From Mycolicibacterium brumae (GTDB taxonomy: Bacteria > Actinomycetota > Actinomycetes > Mycobacteriales > Mycobacteriaceae): DNA of 64,000 bases. Shown piece by piece: positions 39,354-48,172 of this stretch. The position numbers and the translations under genes were made by a program. The stretch lies in assembly GCF_025215495.1 (NCBI RefSeq), contig NZ_CP104302.1:2666001-2730000 (forward strand), read 5' to 3'. Numbering within the stretch: the stretch's first letter is position 1; each line of letters begins with the position of its first letter. Below the pieces are notes generated by a model. It worked only from the letters and a program-made list of their open reading frames with translations. It ran no database searches and was not told the DNA's origin.

Positions 39354-40583
39354 ATGAAGGTGCTGCTGGTCTCCTGGGAGTACCCGCCGGTGGTGATCGG
39401 CGGGCTGGGACGCCATGTCCATCACCTGGCCACCGAGCTGGCCGCCGCCGGCCACGAGGTGGTGGTGCTCTCGCGCCGGCCCACCGGCACCGATCCGCTC
39501 TCGCACCCCAGCACCGACGAGGTCAGCGAAGGCGTGCGGGTGGTGGCCGCAGCCCAGGACCCGCACGAGTTCAGCTTCGGCGAGGACATGATGGCCTGGG
39601 TGCTGGCGATGGGCCATGCGATGACCCGCGCCGGCCTGGCGCTGGGCGATTGGCGTCCCGACGTGATGCACGCGCACGACTGGCTGGTCGCCCACCCGGC
39701 CATCACGCTGGCCGAATTCTTCGATGTGCCACTGGTTTCCACCATCCACGCCACCGAGGCGGGCCGGCATTCCGGCTGGGTTGCCGGGAAGGTGAGCCGG
39801 CAGGTGCACGCGCTTGAGTCCTGGCTCGCCCACGACTCGGACGCGCTGATCACCTGTTCGGCGTCCATGCGCGAGGAGATCACCCGGCTGTTCGGGCCGG
39901 GTCTGGCTGAAACCAGCGTCATCCCCAACGGGATCTGCACGACCGGTTGGCCGTTCGCCACTCGCCGCGCTCACGACGGGCCGCCCGAGTTGCTCTACTT
40001 CGGCCGGCTGGAGTACGAGAAGGGCGTCCAGGACGCCATCGCCGCGTTGCCGAGGGTCCGTCGCACCCATCCGGGAGCCACCCTCACCGTCGCCGGCGAC
40101 GGCACCCAGGAAGATTTCCTGATCGAGACCGCGCGCCGGCACAAGGTGCTCAAGGCGACGAAATTCGTTGGGCGCGTTGACCACCGGCAGCTGCTGACCC
40201 TGCTGCACCGCGCCGACGTGGCGGTGCTGCCGTCGCACTACGAACCGTTCGGGATCGTCGCGTTGGAGGCGGCCGCGGCGGGCATCCCGCTGGTGGCCTC
40301 GACGGCAGGCGGCCTCGGCGAGGCCGTCATCGACGGTGAGACCGGGTTGAGCTTCGGCCCGCGGGATGTGGCCGCGCTGGCCGCCGCGGTGCGCCGGGCG
40401 CTCGACGACCCGGCCGCCGCGCAGCGGCGCGCCCGCGCCGCCCGGGCCCGGCTGACGTCGGATTTCGCCTGGCACACCGTCGCCGAGCGGACCGGTCAGG
40501 TGTACCTGGCCGCCAAGCGCGGCGTGCGCGCGCCGCAGCCGCGCCGGATCATCGTCGAGCGTCCGCTGCCGGATTACGGCTGA
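39354..40583 (+). CDS. GT4 alpha-1,4-glucosyltransferase (Rv3032-like), MGLP/glycogen elongation
   Basis: The protein has 409 residues from the ATG at 39354 (KVLLVSWEYPPVVIGGLGRH), the start used in the family. An ATG at 39339 would add five residues and overlap the GH57 gene. This retaining GT-B enzyme shows HAHDWLVAHPA, STIHATEAGRHSGW, GRLEYEKGV, and the nucleotide-binding EPFGIVALEAAAAG (E-x7-E). Rv3032 elongates MGLP and contributes to glycogen. A diverged copy of its 3' end lies at 41537-41869. Confidence 0.92.
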   Translation: MKVLLVSWEYPPVVIGGLGRHVHHLATELAAAGHEVVVLSRRPTGTDPLSHPSTDEVSEGVRVVAAAQDPHEFSFGEDMMAWVLAMGHAMTRAGLALGDWRPDVMHAHDWLVAHPAITLAEFFDVPLVSTIHATEAGRHSGWVAGKVSRQVHALESWLAHDSDALITCSASMREEITRLFGPGLAETSVIPNGICTTGWPFATRRAHDGPPELLYFGRLEYEKGVQDAIAALPRVRRTHPGATLTVAGDGTQEDFLIETARRHKVLKATKFVGRVDHRQLLTLLHRADVAVLPSHYEPFGIVALEAAAAGIPLVASTAGGLGEAVIDGETGLSFGPRDVAALAAAVRRALDDPAAAQRRARAARARLTSDFAWHTVAERTGQVYLAAKRGVRAPQPRRIIVERPLPDYG

Positions 40584-40623
40584 TTGAATAGGCATCTGCC
40601 ACTACATCGACATTGCGATAGGG

Positions 40624-40641
40624 TGACACCAGGTGGTGTCA
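40624..40641. promoter_or_regulatory. 18-bp inverted repeat TGACACCAGGTGGTGTCA upstream of the DinB gene
   Basis: TGACACCA and TGGTGTCA are perfect 8-bp inverted halves with a GG centre. It lies 41 bp after the glucosyltransferase stop, in a 268-bp gap with no convincing gene. The shape recalls MerR or TetR operators. No regulator is nearby, so it may have arrived with the DinB gene. Confidence 0.45.
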
Positions 40642-40851
40642 ACGCCATCCTGCAGGTTTCGCGGCATTCTTTGCCGCCCGCCTCATCTCGCCGAACACGC
40701 GGCGATTCCCGCGGCAAGCGGATCGAAATCCCCTGCCCGACATCATCCAGCGGCATCAGACGCGTCTGGATCGATGGCGCTTCTGCAATGCCCCACCGCT
40801 GCCTACGCCAGAGGCAGGACCACGTTCACACCACAGAAAGATCGACAGACC

Positions 40852-41352
40852 GTGACTCTCAATGGAATCACCACCGGCACCGAGCGAGTGATCATCGAGG
40901 ACATCCTCGACCGCAACCGCCAGGCGCTCATCGCGACCGCCCGTGGCTTATCTGAAGCCGACGCCCGCCGACGACTCGTCGCTTCCCTGACGACACCGAT
41001 CTCCCTACTCAAGCACGCCGCTGGAGCAGAACGAATCTGGTTCCAACGATTCTGGCCAGGACTCGACGAATCCGAATGCGACGGATACTCACGTCGAGAC
41101 GAGGGGACCTTCGCCGTCGCAGACGACGAGTCGCTGGCAGACGTCATCGCCGAGTTCGAGCGCGCAAGCCAGCGATCACGCGAGATCGCCTCGCGCTTCT
41201 CGCTCGACGACACCAAGGACAACCCTCGGGAAGGAGCCGTCAGCATGCGATGGGCGCTGCTGATGCTCATCCAGGAGTTCGCCAGACATGCGGGCCACGG
41301 CGACATCCTGCGCGAACAGATCGCCGGTGTAGGCGCGGCCTATCGGTCGTAG
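40852..41352 (+). CDS. DinB-superfamily (DUF664-type) protein
   Basis: The protein has 166 residues from the GTG at 40852; upstream sequence in frame is low-complexity. It is a four-helix-bundle DinB-like thiol-dependent-transferase relative. Metal-binding His residues are seen in ISLLKHAAGAERIWFQRFW and, near the end, EFARHAGHGDIL. Such proteins often use mycothiol or bacillithiol for detoxification. Base composition is visibly less GC-rich than its neighbours, and it interrupts the MGLP region, so transfer is likely. Confidence 0.75.
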   Translation: MTLNGITTGTERVIIEDILDRNRQALIATARGLSEADARRRLVASLTTPISLLKHAAGAERIWFQRFWPGLDESECDGYSRRDEGTFAVADDESLADVIAEFERASQRSREIASRFSLDDTKDNPREGAVSMRWALLMLIQEFARHAGHGDILREQIAGVGAAYRS

Positions 41353-41392
41353 CCGACCAGCGCGAGGGATTCGGGCAGGTCAACGCCATGCC

Positions 41393-41545
41393 TCAGCGCG
41401 GCCCAGCGGCCTCCTTCTGCTCAATGTCTGCCAGCGCCGCGGCCAGTTGCGCGCGCTGCTCGGCGGTGGCGTCCCAGGCGACCTTGCGGTTCTTGACCAC
41501 CGTGGCCAGCGAGCCCACGGCGATCGAGTAGTCCGGGATGTCGCC
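41393..41545 (-). pseudogene. 3' fragment of a second hexapeptide acyltransferase gene
   Basis: Reverse reading gives GDIPDYSIAVGSLATVVKNR through DIEQKEAAGPR and a TGA at 41393. It matches the C-terminal ~50 residues of the intact gene at 43634-44377, with about 90% nucleotide identity. The fragment ends abruptly at the octamer GATGTCGCC region (41537-41545), where it joins the glucosyltransferase fragment on the other strand. Confidence 0.88.
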
Positions 41546-41869
41546 GTGCTGCCGTCGCACTACGAACCGTTCGGGATCGTCGCGCTGGAGGCGGCTGCGG
41601 CCGGCATCCCACTGGTGAGCTCATCAGCCGGCGGCCTCGGCGGGGCCGTCATCGACGGGGAGACCAGGTTGTCCTTCCCACCCCGGGATGTGGCCGCGCT
41701 CGCCGCGCAACAGCGTTCGATGGCGGCCCGCGCCCGGCTCACCTCCGACTTTTCCTGGCAAACCGTCGTCGAACGGACCGGACAGGTGTACCTGGCCGCC
41801 AAGCGCGGCGAGCTGTCGCCGCAGCCGCACCGGATCATCGTCGAGCGCCCCCTTCCTGACTACGGCTGA
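41537..41869 (+). pseudogene. 3' fragment of a second MGLP glucosyltransferase gene
   Basis: From DVAVLPSHYEPFGIVALEAA to RIIVERPLPDYG and TGA, 110 codons match the C-terminus of the gene at 39354-40583 at roughly 85% or better of aligned positions. There is an in-frame loss of about 13-15 residues (after DVAALAA). No start or N-terminal domain is present. The 5' end coincides with the junction to the acyltransferase fragment. Divergence suggests that it is not a recent copy of the local gene. Confidence 0.88.
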
Positions 41870-41952
41870 CACCGAATTCCCGGTCCCACTCCGTCGAGCG
41901 GATTTGGCCCGGTTCGGCACCTCTCGGCCGAGTGGGCATGGTCAAATAGCCC

Positions 41953-42681
41953 ATGCCCAGCAAATTCTCTCGTCGCACCTGGTTCGGCCTGGCCGGAGCC
42001 ACCGCGGCCGCAGCCGCGCTGACCGCCTGCGACAGCAAAACCCCAACCGGCGACACGGCCGCCACCCCGTCGCTCACTCCGCGCGGGCCGATCACCGATC
42101 CCGACACCGCGCTGGAGGCCCTCAAGCAGGGCAATCAGCGCTTCGTCACCGCCGAGCAGATGCACCCCGGTGAGCACCCTGACGCCCGGGTAGATGTGGC
42201 CGGCGGGCAGAAGCCATTCGCGGTGCTGGTGAGCTGCTCGGATTCCCGGGTCCCGCCGGAACTGCTGGTCGACCAGGGTTTCGGCGATCTGTTCGTGGTG
42301 CGGGTGGCCGGCAACGTGATCGGCCCGTCGGAGCTGGGCAGTGTCGAATACGCGGTCGACCACCTGCACACCCCGCTGATCGTGACCGTCGGGCACACCC
42401 GTTGCGGGGCGGTCGAGGCCGCCGTGGACAGCGTGGAAAGCGGCGAGGCTCCGCACGGGGCGATCGCTGAGATCGTCAAGCTGATCACTCCGGCCGTCCA
42501 CGAGGCGCAGAAGGACCCCGGCGAGGATCTCCTCGACACCGCGGTCCGCCTCAACGCCGTGCAGTCCCGCGACACCCTGCTGAAATCCACGGTGGTGGCC
42601 GACGCGGTCGCGGCCGGCAAGCTCCGAGTCATCGCGGCCTACTACAGTCTCGACAACGACGGCAAAGTCGAGCTGCTCTGA
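41953..42681 (+). CDS. Exported beta-class carbonic anhydrase lipoprotein
   Basis: The protein has 242 residues. The N-terminus has a Tat-like SRRTWFGLAG motif and a lipobox (LTACD), so it should be a membrane-anchored lipoprotein outside the cell. The beta-CA domain is complete: Zn-ligand Cys and catalytic Asp-Arg in VSCSDSRVPPE, and His and Cys ligands in VGHTRCGAVEAA. It interconverts CO2 and bicarbonate. M. tuberculosis has no beta-CA gene at this place. It is part of the extra cargo between the glucosyltransferase fragment and the intact acyltransferase gene. Confidence 0.9.
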   Translation: MPSKFSRRTWFGLAGATAAAAALTACDSKTPTGDTAATPSLTPRGPITDPDTALEALKQGNQRFVTAEQMHPGEHPDARVDVAGGQKPFAVLVSCSDSRVPPELLVDQGFGDLFVVRVAGNVIGPSELGSVEYAVDHLHTPLIVTVGHTRCGAVEAAVDSVESGEAPHGAIAEIVKLITPAVHEAQKDPGEDLLDTAVRLNAVQSRDTLLKSTVVADAVAAGKLRVIAAYYSLDNDGKVELL

Positions 42682-42762
42682 GCCGCGCCCGGCTGAGGGC
42701 TTCCCACTGAAGCGACGCGGTTACGTACCGTGGAGAACAGGTGACCGCGAAGGGAGACCCGC

Positions 42763-43581
42763 ATGCCGGTGAAACACAGCGACGATCTCCGCTGGGTCGA
42801 AATGGAACTGGTCGTGCCCGGCACGCCGGATCAGCTGTGGCAGGCGGTCGCCACCGGACCCGGGAACGCCGCCTGGTTCACGCCGACCCAGATCGACGGG
42901 CGGGTCGGCGGAACGGTGGTGTTCGACCTGGGCGATTACGGCGAATCCATTGCGGAGATCACCGTCTGGGACCCGCCGCGGCGACTCGGCTACGTCGAAC
43001 GCGATTGGGCCGGGAATGCGCCGCCGCTCACCACCGAGATCAGCGTGACCGGCAGGCCCGACGGCGCCCTGCTCCGAATGAGGCACACGCTGGAGTCGGG
43101 ATCCGACGAATGGGATCCCCACCTGGAGGGATTCGAGGCCGGTTGGCCAGGCTGTTTCGAGGTGCTGCGCCTTTACCTCGCGAATTTCGCCGGGCTGCCG
43201 GCGGTGACCGTGGGCGCGACGGGCGCCGCCGCCACGGCCGCGCACGCCGGCGCCTGGAAGACCCTGACCAGCTTGCTCGGGCTGGCGGGCGCCGATGTCG
43301 GGGATGAACGGTCCCTCACCCCGGGACCGCAAACCCTGACCGGTGTGGTGGAACGCGTCAGCCAGGACAACAAGCAGCGCTATCTCCTATTGCGGCTCAC
43401 CCAGCCGGGCGCCGGGGCAGCCCTGATCGGGACCTATGACGCCGGGGAGCGCGTCAACGCCAACGTGATCTGCTACTTCTACGGCGACGACGCCGCCGAC
43501 CGCGCCGCCGGCGTCGAGGACAGCTGGCGGGACTGGCTCAGCGAGAACATCGGCCCGCCACCGGCCGTGCCGGCCTGCTGA
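42763..43581 (+). CDS. SRPBCC (AHSA1-like) protein with C-terminal extension
   Basis: The protein has 272 residues. Residues 1-140 are a START/AHSA1-type hydrophobic cavity domain (LRWVEMELVVPGTPDQLWQA, then GPGNAAWFTPTQIDGRVGG, W-D-P-P-R-R-L). The C-terminal ~120 residues form a second, related but weaker domain ending in DSWRDWLSENIGPPPAVPAC. Ligand and role are unknown. The gene lies between the carbonic anhydrase gene and the convergent acyltransferase gene. Confidence 0.75.
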   Translation: MPVKHSDDLRWVEMELVVPGTPDQLWQAVATGPGNAAWFTPTQIDGRVGGTVVFDLGDYGESIAEITVWDPPRRLGYVERDWAGNAPPLTTEISVTGRPDGALLRMRHTLESGSDEWDPHLEGFEAGWPGCFEVLRLYLANFAGLPAVTVGATGAAATAAHAGAWKTLTSLLGLAGADVGDERSLTPGPQTLTGVVERVSQDNKQRYLLLRLTQPGAGAALIGTYDAGERVNANVICYFYGDDAADRAAGVEDSWRDWLSENIGPPPAVPAC

Positions 43582-43633
43582 CGTTCGCCCGCGCCGCCGC
43601 GCTCCTGCGGGCGGCGCACATTGGCCCCGCTCC

Positions 43634-44377
43634 CTAGCGGGGCTCGGCGGCCTTCTTCCGCTCGATGTCGGCCAGCGCCGCGGCCAGTTGCGCGCGCTGC
43701 TCGGCCGTGGCGTCCCACGCCACCTTGCGGTTCTTGACCACCTTGGCCGGCGAGCCGACGGCGATCGAGTAGTCCGGGATGTCGCCCTTGACGACGGCGT
43801 GCGCGCCGAGCACGCAGCCGCGGCCGACGCGGGTGCCGCGCAGGATCGTCACCTTGGTCGCGATCCAGGTGTCCGGCCCGATCCGCACCGGGCTCTTGAC
43901 GATGCCCTGGTCCTTGATCGGCATCTCGATGTTGTCCATCTTGTGGTCGAAGTCGCAGACGTAACACCAGTCGGCCATCAGCGCGGAGTCACCCAGTTCG
44001 ATGTCCAGGTAGGTGTTGATGACGTTGTCGCGACCCAGCACCACCTTGTCCCCGATGCGCAGCGACCCTTCGTGGCAGCGGATGGTGTTCTTGTCCCCGA
44101 TGTGCACCCAGCGGCCGATCTCCATCTGGGACAGCTCCGGGGTTGCCTGGATCTCCACACCCCGGCCCAGGAAAACCATGCCCCGGGTGATGATGTGCGG
44201 GTTGGCCAGCTTGAACTTCAGCAGCCGCCAGTAGCGGACCAGGTACCACGGCGTATATGCCTTGTTGGCCAGCACCCAGCGCAGTGAGTCACGGGTCAGG
44301 AACTTCGCCTGGCGCGGGTCGCGCAGCCGCTGACCCCGCCACCTCTTGTGGATCGGAGCGCCCCACATGGTCGTCAT
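43634..44377 (-). CDS. Hexapeptide-repeat (LbetaH) acyltransferase (Rv3034c-like), MGLP region
   Basis: The protein has 247 residues from the ATG at 44377; the open frame goes on upstream into promoter sequence. It has a left-handed beta-helix of the maltose/galactoside O-acetyltransferase type with hexapeptide turns (IGRWVHIGDKNTIRC, IGDKVVLGRDNVIN, IGPDTWIATKVTILRG, VGRGCVLGAHAVVKGDIPDY). It probably acylates MGLP sugars, as proposed for Rv3034c. The C-terminus is duplicated as a fragment at 41393-41545. Confidence 0.82.
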   Translation of the reverse strand: MTTMWGAPIHKRWRGQRLRDPRQAKFLTRDSLRWVLANKAYTPWYLVRYWRLLKFKLANPHIITRGMVFLGRGVEIQATPELSQMEIGRWVHIGDKNTIRCHEGSLRIGDKVVLGRDNVINTYLDIELGDSALMADWCYVCDFDHKMDNIEMPIKDQGIVKSPVRIGPDTWIATKVTILRGTRVGRGCVLGAHAVVKGDIPDYSIAVGSPAKVVKNRKVAWDATAEQRAQLAAALADIERKKAAEPR

Positions 44378-44476
44378 GGCCGCAAAGCCTATCGGCCCGA
44401 CGGTGGCGGCGAGACAACGCGTTACCCTCGTGACACCCGAGAATCGGGTGATCGGATCGGTAAGGGGACGACACTG

Positions 44477-45766
44477 GTGCTTCGGCGCATCGGCGCAGTG
44501 ACCTCGGCACTGGCGCTTCTGGGCGTCGCCGGTTGCGGCGACAACAGCCACTGGGTCGACGCGGCGCCGTCGCTGGGCTGGTCGGCGCAGTACGGTGACG
44601 CCGCCAACAGCAGCTATGTCGACCGCGAGGGCGCTACAGATCTAGAGCCGACCTGGACGCGGTCGGTCAAGGGGACCCTCGGCGCGGCCGGGGCGCTGGG
44701 CTCGTTCAACTATCTGGCGCTCAACGCCGAGAGTGAGAACGGCTGCACCCTGATGGTCTGGGAGATCGACAACAACGCCCGGCAGCGTTGGTGCACGCGG
44801 CTGTGGCCGGGCGGCAATTTCACCTCCCCGCTGATCGACGGCTTCGACAATCTCTACGTCGGTCAGCCCGGCGCGATCCTGAGTTTCCCGCCCACCCAAT
44901 GGATCCGCTGGCGCCAGCCCGTCATCGGCCAGCCGCAGACGCCGCGGCTGGTCGCCGGCGGTGAGCTGCTGGTGGTCACCCATCTGGGGCAGGTGCTGGT
45001 GTTCAACGCCCACCGCGGCACCGTCGAGGGCACCCCGCTGGACCTGGTCAAGGGCCTGGATCCGACCGACTCGCTGCGCGGGCTGGCCGACTGCGCGTCC
45101 TCGGGGCCGGAGTGCCCGATCCCCGCGGCGCCGGCGTTCTCGGCGAAGTCGAACATGATCGTGCTGGGGCTGCGGGAACCCGGCTCGGACGCCTCGACGC
45201 TGGTCGGGCTGCGATACCGGCCCGGTGAGTCCCCGCTGGTGCGCCAGGAGTGGAGCAGCGACGCCGTCAAGGCGGGGGTGCTGGCCGCTCCGGCGCTGTC
45301 CGCCGACGGGCGCACCGTGTACGTCAATGGCCGGGACCGCAAACTGTGGGCGCTCGACAGTGGCGACGGCGAGGTCAAATGGTCGGCCGCGATGAAGTTC
45401 CAGCCGCAGACTCCCCCGACGGTGGCGCCGGACGGCACGATCATCGTCGGCGGCGGCCCGGGCGCCGAGCTGGTGGCGCTGCGCGACGAAGGCGAGCAGG
45501 CCAGCGAGGTGTGGCGTCGCGACGACGTCACCCCGCTGACGACCGCCAGCCGCGCCGGCGACGACGTCGCCTACGTGGTGAGCGCCGACGGTGACGACGG
45601 CATGGCGTTGCTGGCGTTCAACCCCGCCGACGGCAGCACCGTCAACTCCTACCCGCTGCCGGAGGCCACCGGGTTCCCGGTCGGGGTGTCACTGGCCGCC
45701 GACGGTTCGGTGATCGCCGCCACCAGCGACGGCCAGGTCTACGGGTTCACCCCCGCGGAGGACTGA
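44477..45766 (+). CDS. PQQ-like beta-propeller lipoprotein (Rv3035-like)
   Basis: The protein has 429 residues from the GTG at 44477, with GGGGA upstream. The signal peptide has the lipobox LGVAGCGD. The mature protein is an eight-bladed quinoprotein/BamB-like propeller with repeated blade ends (DNLYVGQPG, RTVYVNGRDRKLWALDSGDG, GTIIVGGGPGAELVAL, GSVIAATSDGQVYGF). It has no PQQ active-site acid pair that I can identify, so it is probably a scaffold or binding protein. It is divergent from the acyltransferase gene. Confidence 0.78.
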   Translation: MLRRIGAVTSALALLGVAGCGDNSHWVDAAPSLGWSAQYGDAANSSYVDREGATDLEPTWTRSVKGTLGAAGALGSFNYLALNAESENGCTLMVWEIDNNARQRWCTRLWPGGNFTSPLIDGFDNLYVGQPGAILSFPPTQWIRWRQPVIGQPQTPRLVAGGELLVVTHLGQVLVFNAHRGTVEGTPLDLVKGLDPTDSLRGLADCASSGPECPIPAAPAFSAKSNMIVLGLREPGSDASTLVGLRYRPGESPLVRQEWSSDAVKAGVLAAPALSADGRTVYVNGRDRKLWALDSGDGEVKWSAAMKFQPQTPPTVAPDGTIIVGGGPGAELVALRDEGEQASEVWRRDDVTPLTTASRAGDDVAYVVSADGDDGMALLAFNPADGSTVNSYPLPEATGFPVGVSLAADGSVIAATSDGQVYGFTPAED

Positions 45767-45776
45767 CAGGCGAGAG

Positions 45777-46478
45777 TCAGGCGAACATCGGCGCGACGGC
45801 TTCGCGCGGAATCGACACCACGATGGCGCCGAAGGACTCCGCGAGCACCGCGCCACGGTCGAAGAAGAACATCATCTCATCGTTGGTGAGCGCGAAGTTC
45901 TGGTAGGTGTCCGGGTTGGCCGCGACGGCGTCGCTGATCACGGTCCCGTCACCAAACTGCCGGGCGATCTCGGCCTGCACCAGTGGCTCGATCACCGGGA
46001 TCGGGTCGGTTCCCTCGCGGAACAACGTCGGGATGGTCAGCGCCTTGCGGTAGCCCTGGTCCCAGTTGAACGCCTTGTAGAAGCTGCTCGGGTGCGCGCC
46101 GCCGGTGTCCTCGAAGGTCTCCAGCACCAGGGTCTGGGTGCCGCGCGGCGGCACCGACGAGTTGAACTCCAGCGACTTCATCTCCAGCGTGTACGGGGCC
46201 AGCCGGGCGCCGGAGCCCTTCGCCAGGTTCAGGAATCCGTCGCGGGTCTGCTTGACGTACTCCAGCACCGGCTTCTGGTTCGGGAAGATCGACGGGAAGC
46301 TGATGTCGACGGTGTAGCCCGGGTCGACGATCTTCTGCACGCAGTTGTTGGCCACCAGTTCGGTGTCGATGTCGGTGCACTTGGGCGGGGCGGCGACGGC
46401 GGCCGGAGCGGCGGCGCCGGAGGCGACGACGAGGACGGCCAGCGCCGCGGAAAGGCCCGCGGGAATCGAGATGCGCAT
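45777..46478 (-). CDS. Secreted DUF3298/RsiV-like protein (TB22.2, Rv3036c-like)
   Basis: The protein has 233 residues. The signal peptide ends near AAPAAVAAPPK. The mature domain shows the DUF3298 pattern seen in RsiV (KAFNWDQGYRKALTIPTLF, then QNFALTNDEMMFFFDRGAVL). Two Cys residues near the N-terminus (KCTDIDTEL, NNCVQK) may form a disulfide. The M. tuberculosis homologue is a culture-filtrate protein with reported esterase activity. It is convergent with the propeller gene. Confidence 0.8.
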   Translation of the reverse strand: MRISIPAGLSAALAVLVVASGAAAPAAVAAPPKCTDIDTELVANNCVQKIVDPGYTVDISFPSIFPNQKPVLEYVKQTRDGFLNLAKGSGARLAPYTLEMKSLEFNSSVPPRGTQTLVLETFEDTGGAHPSSFYKAFNWDQGYRKALTIPTLFREGTDPIPVIEPLVQAEIARQFGDGTVISDAVAANPDTYQNFALTNDEMMFFFDRGAVLAESFGAIVVSIPREAVAPMFA

Positions 46479-46618
46479 TGGTCACACGATACCGCCGCGC
46501 CGCCCGAGCGCCGAAAACCGCAGCTCAAGCCGCCAAAGTCCGATACGCCGTGCGGACGCTGTTCGCTCCTGCGACGATTGACCGTCATCATCCGTTCAAC
46601 AACCGGAGGCCGCGCCCG

Positions 46619-48172
46619 ATGAGCGAATTCCTCGACACCCTCAACGGATACATCTGGAGCAACGCGCTGATCTTCCTGTGCCTGGCCGCCGGGGTGTACT
46701 TCTCCTTCCGGTCGCGCTTCGTGCAGGTGCGTCAGATCCCCGAGATGGTGCGCCTGATGGTCAAGGGTGAGAAATCACCGTCGGGCGTCTCGTCGTTCCA
46801 GGCGCTGACGATGTCGCTGGCCGGCCGCGTCGGCACCGGCAACATCGCGGGTGTGGCGACCGCCATCGCCTTTGGCGGGCCCGGCGCGATGTTCTGGATG
46901 TGGACGGTGGCGTTCCTGGGAGCCTCGACCTCGTTCGTGGAGTGCACGCTGGGCCAGATTTACAAGGTCCGAGACCGGTTGACCTACGAGTACCGCGGCG
47001 GCCCGGCGTACTACCTCAGCCAGGCTCTCGCGCACACCAAGGCCGCGCCGCTGTTCAAGATCTACGGCCTGATCTTCGCCGCGGTGACCGTGCTGGCCTG
47101 TGGGCTGCTGCTGCCCAGCGTGCAGTCGAACTCGATGGCGGTGGCGATGCACAACGCCTGGGGCTTCTCGACCTGGTGGGCCGGGGTCGGCACGGTGATC
47201 GTGTTGGCGTTCATCATCATCGGCGGTGTGAAGCGAATCGCCACCTTCGCCTCCATCGTGGTCCCGTTCATGGCGGTGTTCTACATCGTGTTCGCGCTGA
47301 TCATCGTGTTCACCAACGCCTCCGAGCTGCCCGGGCTGATCCAGATGGTGTTCGCCAGCGCGTTCGGCGCCGACGCCGCCTTCGGCGCGATCATCGGCTC
47401 AGCGGTGATGTGGGGCGTCAAACGTGGCATCTACTCCAATGAGGCCGGTCAGGGCACCGGGCCGCACGCCGCCGCTGCCGCCGAGGTGTCGCACCCGGCC
47501 AAGCAGGGACTCGTGCAGGCCTTCGCGGTCTACGTCGACACCCTGTTCATCTGCTCGGCGACGGGCTTCCTCATCCTGTCCACCGGCGCCTACCGGGTGT
47601 TCGAAGGCGAGTCCGCCTCCGGGCGGGTCATCGCCGAGGGCGGCGCGCTGCCGTCGGCAGTGGTGGAGGTCGGGCCGGCCTACGCCCAGATCGGGTTCGA
47701 CACGCTGTGGCACGGCGCCGGCTCGAGCTTCATCGCCATCTCGCTGGCTTTCTTCTGCCTGACCACGATCATCGCCTACTACTACATGGCCGAGACCAAT
47801 CTGCGGTTCCTGATCGGCAAGGCCGCCACCAACACGGTGCCGCTGATCCGCGGCACTGTCGGCTCCAACCTGACCATGGTGTTGCAGGCGGCGATCCTGA
47901 TCTCGGTGATGAGCGGCGCGGTGTCGACCGCCGCGGAGGCCTGGACGCTCGGCGACATCGGCGTCGGCCTGATGGCCTGGCTGAACATCATCGGCATCCT
48001 GATCCTGCAACAGCCGGCCTACAAGGCGTTGCGGGACTTCGAGAAACAAAAGAAGGCCGGACTGGACCCGATGTTCGACCCGATCGCGCTCGGCATCCGC
48101 AACGCGACGTTCTGGGAGAACTACGACCCGAAGACCGGCAAGGACAAGGTCCCCGCGCCCTCGCTCAGCTGA
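46619..48172 (+). CDS. Alanine/glycine:cation symporter (AGCS/AgcS family)
   Basis: The protein has 517 residues from the ATG at 46619; an open extension to 46478 covers the divergent promoter. It shows family signatures GRVGTGNIAGVATAI, FLGASTSFVECTLGQIY, and GVKRGIYSNEAGQGTGPHAAAAAEV. About 10-11 transmembrane helices are visible. It imports alanine or glycine with Na+ or H+. It is not part of the M. tuberculosis Rv3036c-Rv3037c interval as I know it. The 3' end overlaps the convergent methyltransferase gene by 8 bp. Confidence 0.9.
   Translation: MSEFLDTLNGYIWSNALIFLCLAAGVYFSFRSRFVQVRQIPEMVRLMVKGEKSPSGVSSFQALTMSLAGRVGTGNIAGVATAIAFGGPGAMFWMWTVAFLGASTSFVECTLGQIYKVRDRLTYEYRGGPAYYLSQALAHTKAAPLFKIYGLIFAAVTVLACGLLLPSVQSNSMAVAMHNAWGFSTWWAGVGTVIVLAFIIIGGVKRIATFASIVVPFMAVFYIVFALIIVFTNASELPGLIQMVFASAFGADAAFGAIIGSAVMWGVKRGIYSNEAGQGTGPHAAAAAEVSHPAKQGLVQAFAVYVDTLFICSATGFLILSTGAYRVFEGESASGRVIAEGGALPSAVVEVGPAYAQIGFDTLWHGAGSSFIAISLAFFCLTTIIAYYYMAETNLRFLIGKAATNTVPLIRGTVGSNLTMVLQAAILISVMSGAVSTAAEAWTLGDIGVGLMAWLNIIGILILQQPAYKALRDFEKQKKAGLDPMFDPIALGIRNATFWENYDPKTGKDKVPAPSLS

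Noticed and set aside
40642..40851. Possible extra gene between the glucosyltransferase and DinB genes
   Set aside because: Only short frames without recognisable motifs or ribosome sites; the in-frame upstream part of the DinB frame is low-complexity.
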